Assembly: GCA_938014915.1 (NCBI GenBank)
Contig: CALLQQ010000021.1
Location: forward strand, 1 to 25,297
Origin: an uncultured Clostridia bacterium
GTDB taxonomy: Bacteria > Bacillota > Clostridia > Oscillospirales > Ruminococcaceae
Length of the DNA stretch: 25,297 nucleotides
Direction of reading: 5' to 3'
This document shows positions 23,002 to 25,297 of this stretch, piece by piece. A program made the translations under genes and the position numbers. The notes under the pieces were generated by a model. The model was not told where the DNA came from. It did no database searches and was given only the letters and a program-made list of their open reading frames with translations. Numbering within the stretch: the stretch's first letter is position 1; the number at the start of each line of letters is the position of its first letter.

Positions 23002-23247
23002 TTAAACTGTCTCTTTCATGTCTTCTATACATTCGCTGCAAATGTTCTTGTTCTTGTAAACGATAACATTGGATGCGTTATTACAGAAAATACATGCTGG
23101 CAAATACTTCTTAAGAATAATTTGCTCTGAGTCAACATAGATTTCTAGTGAATCTTTCTCTGCAATATCAAGTGTTCTACGCAACTCGATCGGGAGAACA
23201 ATTCTACCTAGCTCGTCTACTTTTCTTACGATTCCAGTTGATTTCAT
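23002..23247 (-). CDS. abrB: AbrB-family transition-state regulator with CxxC tail
   Basis: The protein is 81 aa. Residues 1-47 (STGIVRKVDELGRIVLPIE and the following strand to ILKKY) are the swapped-hairpin DNA-binding domain and closely follow the AbrB sequence known from Bacillus. The tail replaces the Bacillus C-terminal dimerisation domain with CIFCNN (~52-57) and ICSECIEDM (~70-78), two CxxC pairs that could hold a zinc ion. This form is usual in Clostridia. AbrB represses post-exponential genes and commonly its own gene. The ATG has GGAGG 7 nt upstream. The promoter at 23356-23384 overlaps a palindrome. It is divergent from spmA and convergent with hndD. Confidence 0.92.
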   Translation of the reverse strand: MKSTGIVRKVDELGRIVLPIELRRTLDIAEKDSLEIYVDSEQIILKKYLPACIFCNNASNVIVYKNKNICSECIEDMKETV

Positions 23248-23355
23248 AATTTTAACCTCCTTACCCTTTATAATTCTTTTGTGCTATGTAATATGTATAG
23301 CGTGCCAAAGTTGATTAATAAAGGCTTTTTGACTTTATCTTTCATCGGCAATTAA

Positions 23356-23391
23356 ATAGTACCACATTATTTGATAATTGTCAAATAATGT
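23356..23391 (-). promoter_or_regulatory. abrB promoter overlapping an 11-bp palindrome
   Basis: On the minus strand TTGACA (23384-23379), 17-nt spacer, TACTAT (23361-23356). A perfect inverted repeat ACATTATTTGA / TCAAATAATGT with a 6-nt spacer (23364-23391) covers the -35 and most of the spacer. The start is near 23349, with a leader of ~100 nt. An operator is likely; autoregulation by AbrB is one option. Confidence 0.65.
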
Positions 23392-23489
23392 ACGCATAAA
23401 AACTCGAATTTCATGTAAATATAGTGTGAATAAGTAGTTATATGTTATTTTAGCAAATAAAATTACTTAATCTATTTTTAAATTTTAAG

Positions 23490-23537
23490 AAAATAAAGCC
23501 CCGAACCTAAATATTTAAGTAAAATATAGCCCCAAAC
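23490..23537. repeat. Two 17-nt direct repeats upstream of spmA
   Basis: AAAATAAAGCCCCGAAC (23490-23506) and AAAATATAGCCCCAAAC (23521-23537) match at 15 of 17 positions with starts 31 bp apart, about three helical turns. Each is preceded by TTTAAG. They end 28 nt before the spmA start. I could not find a convincing sigma-A, -E, -F or -G promoter in the rest of the gap (23392-23565). Confidence 0.55.
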
Positions 23538-23565
23538 AACGTTTTAGTAAAGGAGTGATGAAAAC

Positions 23566-24186
23566 ATGATGAAGTGGGTATTTTCTGCCATCATTCTTTT
23601 GTCGGTAGTATTCGGCATCATGAATGGACAGATGTCAGAAGTCACTAATGCCGCATTGGAAGAATGCACGACAGCGGTGACGCTCTTTATATCTTTAATT
23701 GGGGTAATGGCATTATGGAGCGGACTGATGAATGTAGCCGTCAAATCGGGCGCTACTAATTTCATCACACGTCTATTCCGCCCAATTGCGAAACTGCTAT
23801 TCAAGGGGCTGGATCCCAATAGCAAGGCATTCCATGCAATATCGATGAACATGACGGCAAACCTGCTAGGACTCGGGAATGCTGCGACACCGCTCGGACT
23901 TGAGGCAATGAGCGAACTGGAGAAAGAGAATAAAGGGAGAAAAACCGCAAGTAATCACATGGTGATGCTAGTTGTCATCAATACGGCTAGTATTCAGCTA
24001 ATTCCGACCACAATAGCGGCACTGCGATTAAAGCATGGATCGGCATCACCTTTTGAGATTATTCCTGCAATACTGTTAGCATCGGTATTTTCAGTGATAT
24101 CGGCGGTTATTATCGTTCTCGCCTTTAGAAAAACTGGGCTGAAAGAAGATTCACAAAATAATACTACTGAAAATAGGAAGGAGTAA
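23566..24186 (+). CDS. spmA: Spore maturation protein A
   Basis: The protein is 206 aa and an integral membrane protein with about five helices of the nucleoside-recognition (Gate) fold. Characteristic segments are LEECTTAVTLFISLIGVMALWSG split over the first helices (~27-50), FHAISMNMTANLLGLGNAATPLG (~88-110; the GNAATPLG motif is diagnostic) and NTASIQLIPTT (~140-150). With SpmB it is needed for spore core dehydration and heat resistance in Bacillus and Clostridium. The ATG at 23566 (a second ATG follows directly) has AGGAG 10 nt upstream. It is followed by spmB after 2 nt. A charged tail of ~20 residues ends the protein. Confidence 0.93.
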   Translation: MMKWVFSAIILLSVVFGIMNGQMSEVTNAALEECTTAVTLFISLIGVMALWSGLMNVAVKSGATNFITRLFRPIAKLLFKGLDPNSKAFHAISMNMTANLLGLGNAATPLGLEAMSELEKENKGRKTASNHMVMLVVINTASIQLIPTTIAALRLKHGSASPFEIIPAILLASVFSVISAVIIVLAFRKTGLKEDSQNNTTENRKE

Positions 24187-24188
24187 AG

Positions 24189-24710
24189 ATGAAATTAACT
24201 GATTTTATCATACCTCTAATGATTTCATTCATCTTGATACATGGGCTTGTTAAAGGCGTCGACGTATTCAACGAATTCCTTGATGGCGCAAAAGACGGCC
24301 TAATGATAGGAGTCAAGATATTGCCGGCACTTGTAGCACTCATGACCTGCATGGGAATGTTCAAAGCATCGGGCGCATTAGATGTGTTGACGTACGCATT
24401 ATCGCCGCTTTCATCAGCGATAGGATTCCCACCTGAATGCGTACCACTAGCATTACTTCGCCCTCTATCAGGGAGCGGCGCACTCGTTCTTTTTGAGGGC
24501 GTTCTCAGTGAACATGGTCCCGATAGCTTTATTGGCAGAGTGGCAAGCGTTTTAATGGGTTCGACCGAAACGACTTTTTATACTATTGCGATTTACTTCG
24601 GCGTTACTAAGGTGACGAAACCACGGCAATGTTTGGCGGCGGCAATCACTGCGGGCTTTGCCGGATTCATCGCAAGTGCCATCACGGTACGGCTTTTTCG
24701 GGGCATCTAG
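24189..24710 (+). CDS. spmB: Spore maturation protein B
   Basis: The protein is 173 aa with about four to five membrane helices. SpmB-typical segments: FNEFLDGAKDGLMIGVKILP (~27-46), MFKASGALDVL (~58-68), FPPECVPLALLRPLSGSGAL (~80-99) and MGSTETTFYTIAIYFG (~122-137). It works with SpmA in spore dehydration. It starts 2 nt after the spmA stop, with AGGAG just upstream inside spmA. No dacB homologue follows, unlike the Bacillus operon, and no clear terminator is visible after the stop. Confidence 0.93.
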   Translation: MKLTDFIIPLMISFILIHGLVKGVDVFNEFLDGAKDGLMIGVKILPALVALMTCMGMFKASGALDVLTYALSPLSSAIGFPPECVPLALLRPLSGSGALVLFEGVLSEHGPDSFIGRVASVLMGSTETTFYTIAIYFGVTKVTKPRQCLAAAITAGFAGFIASAITVRLFRGI

Positions 24711-24792
24711 TAGCTATTGCAACAAAAATAATCGCATAATTTGTTCAAAATAGTACAAAATATAAAAAGGACAAGTTCTTTATTAAAAAGCA

Positions 24793-24821
24793 TTGACACC
24801 GCATAATAATTTTGATATAAT
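24793..24821 (+). promoter_or_regulatory. Consensus promoter of tRNA-Lys
   Basis: Perfect TTGACA (24793-24798), 17-nt spacer, TATAAT (24816-24821). The start is near 24828, about 25 nt before the tRNA, as expected for a strong stable-RNA promoter. Confidence 0.9.
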
Positions 24822-24852
24822 AAACAAGCATCAAAAGAGTAAATCTTTTTGT

Positions 24853-24928
24853 GAGCCATTAGCTCAGTCGGTAGAGCACTTGACTTTTAATCAAGGCGTC
24901 CGGGGTTCGAATCCCCGATGGCTCACCA
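24853..24928 (+). tRNA. tRNA-Lys (anticodon TTT)
   Basis: A 76-nt cloverleaf. Acceptor GAGCCAT pairs with ATGGCTC, discriminator A, and CCA is encoded. D-arm AGCTCAGTCGGTAGAGC is intact. Anticodon stem TTGAC..-type with loop CTTTTAA gives anticodon TTT, and the T-arm is CGGGG-TTCGAAT-CCCCG. It is a single tRNA, not a cluster. Confidence 0.97.
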
Positions 24929-24934
24929 CATCCA

Positions 24935-24966
24935 CCACGATAACATTAATGTTATCGTGGTTTTGG
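24935..24966 (+). terminator. Intrinsic terminator after tRNA-Lys
   Basis: A perfect 13-bp palindrome (CCACGATAACATT and its complement, 24935-24960), followed by TTTTGGTTT, begins 6 nt after the tRNA CCA end. Confidence 0.85.
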
Positions 24967-25026
24967 TTTATCTATGCAGTCGCTTATTTGAGTTTCGACA
25001 TTAAAACTAAATTTGCCTCCTTTAGT

Positions 25027-25055
25027 AACAAAAATCCCAGTACTAGCATATCTTA
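25027..25055 (+). promoter_or_regulatory. Possible sigma-K-like promoter of the Cys-rich peptide gene
   Basis: AACA (25027-25030), 16-nt spacer, CATATCTTA (25047-25055) fits the mother-cell sigma-K pattern mACm-16/17-CATAnnnTA. The implied start near 25062 falls in or just before the ribosome site, leaving a very short leader, so this is tentative. Confidence 0.35.
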
Positions 25056-25073
25056 AATTAGGGGGTGAATTTT

Positions 25074-25241
25074 ATGTTAGGAATTTTATTCCCGATACTA
25101 TGTTGCTGTAATGACCGCCGCAAGCACAGATGTAGATGTTGCGAGCCTGATAGAAACATTTGCAGACCGAGAAAGTATTGCCAGCAGCAGGAGGAGGCCA
25201 ATCGCAACCAATGCAATTGCAGACGTGATTGTTGCAGATAA
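25074..25241 (+). CDS. Cys/Arg-rich 55-aa peptide, unknown function
   Basis: A short gene with strong signals: SD AGGGGGTGA 5 nt before the ATG and an intrinsic terminator 11 nt past the stop. The product begins MLGILFPILCCCND and has 12 Cys (positions 10-12, 20, 22, 23, 30, 36, 47, 49, 53, 54) and 11 Arg in 55 residues. The first 12 residues are hydrophobic and the rest is hydrophilic, very basic and rich in Asn and Gln. CxC and CC pairs could bind metal or form disulfides. Similar small Cys-rich basic proteins occur in spore coats and as metal-binding peptides, but I do not recognise this one. A sigma-K-like sequence upstream and spmAB nearby make a sporulation role the leading guess. Confidence 0.75.
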   Translation: MLGILFPILCCCNDRRKHRCRCCEPDRNICRPRKYCQQQEEANRNQCNCRRDCCR

Positions 25242-25252
25242 CTTAATAGATT

Positions 25253-25281
25253 AAATGGAGTCCGAATTCGGGCTCCATTTT
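25253..25281 (+). terminator. Intrinsic terminator after the Cys-rich peptide gene
   Basis: An 11-bp stem TGGAGTCCGAA / TTCGGGCTCCA with one G-U pair and almost no loop (the AATT centre opens to form it), followed by TTTTT. The window ends 16 nt later. Confidence 0.82.
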
Positions 25282-25297
25282 TATATGACGATATTCA

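Noticed and set aside
24853..24928. tRNA-Lys as an integration site
   Set aside because: No integrase and no second copy of the tRNA 3' end was seen in the window; the flanking promoter and terminator are intact.
24793..25056. 88-codon frame across the tRNA-Lys gene
   Set aside because: It runs through the tRNA, its promoter and its terminator, so it is not coding.

Overview
The window looks like chromosome of a strictly anaerobic, endospore-forming, low-to-moderate G+C Firmicute of class Clostridia. The evidence is an spmA-spmB spore maturation pair, an AbrB with the clostridial Cys-rich tail, a multimeric electron-bifurcating-type [FeFe]-hydrogenase, a Tad pilus cluster of Gram-positive type, and strong SD/sigma-A signals (several TTGACA-17-TATAAT-like promoters). 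A secreted GH26 mannanase-like lipoprotein suggests life on plant polysaccharide, as in gut, rumen or composting habitats. I cannot name the species.

Layout. (1) 1-8095, minus: a Tad (tight adherence) type IVb pilus/secretion operon in the order tadZ, tadA, tadB, tadC, Flp pilin, tadE, and a very large TadG/DUF5702-like protein cut by the left edge. (2) 8096-11091, minus: two lipoprotein genes, one of unknown function with an acidic linker and one GH26 mannanase with an N-terminal carbohydrate-binding-like domain. The two intergenic regions downstream of these genes are about 180-bp copies of each other, and each contains a terminator plus a consensus promoter. (3) 11289-14331, minus: a Na+/solute symporter and a phenylacetate-CoA ligase family enzyme in one transcription unit. 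(4) 14368-17534, minus: a regulatory operon encoding DRTGG protein, RsbW-like ATPase, HydS-like putative sensory [FeFe]-hydrogenase, a second DRTGG protein and a PHP phosphoesterase. (5) 17535-17902: a divergent control region. (6) 17903-22978, plus: the hydrogenase operon hndA, a stand-alone HATPase gene, hndB, hndC and hndD, closed by a strong terminator. (7) 23002-24710: abrB (minus) divergent from spmA-spmB (plus). (8) 24793-24966: tRNA-Lys(TTT) with perfect promoter and terminator. (9) 25027-25281: a 55-aa Cys/Arg-rich peptide gene with its own terminator.

How the parts may work together. HndABCD should couple NAD(P)H and ferredoxin to H2. The divergently transcribed operon encodes a hydrogenase homologue that keeps the H-cluster cysteines but has lost proton-transfer residues, together with anti-sigma-type ATPases and DRTGG/PHP proteins. 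This is the composition expected of an H2- or redox-sensing module controlling the neighbouring catalytic hydrogenase, and it is the most interesting system here. The duplicated promoter/terminator cassette probably places the unknown lipoprotein gene and the Tad operon under the same control signals.
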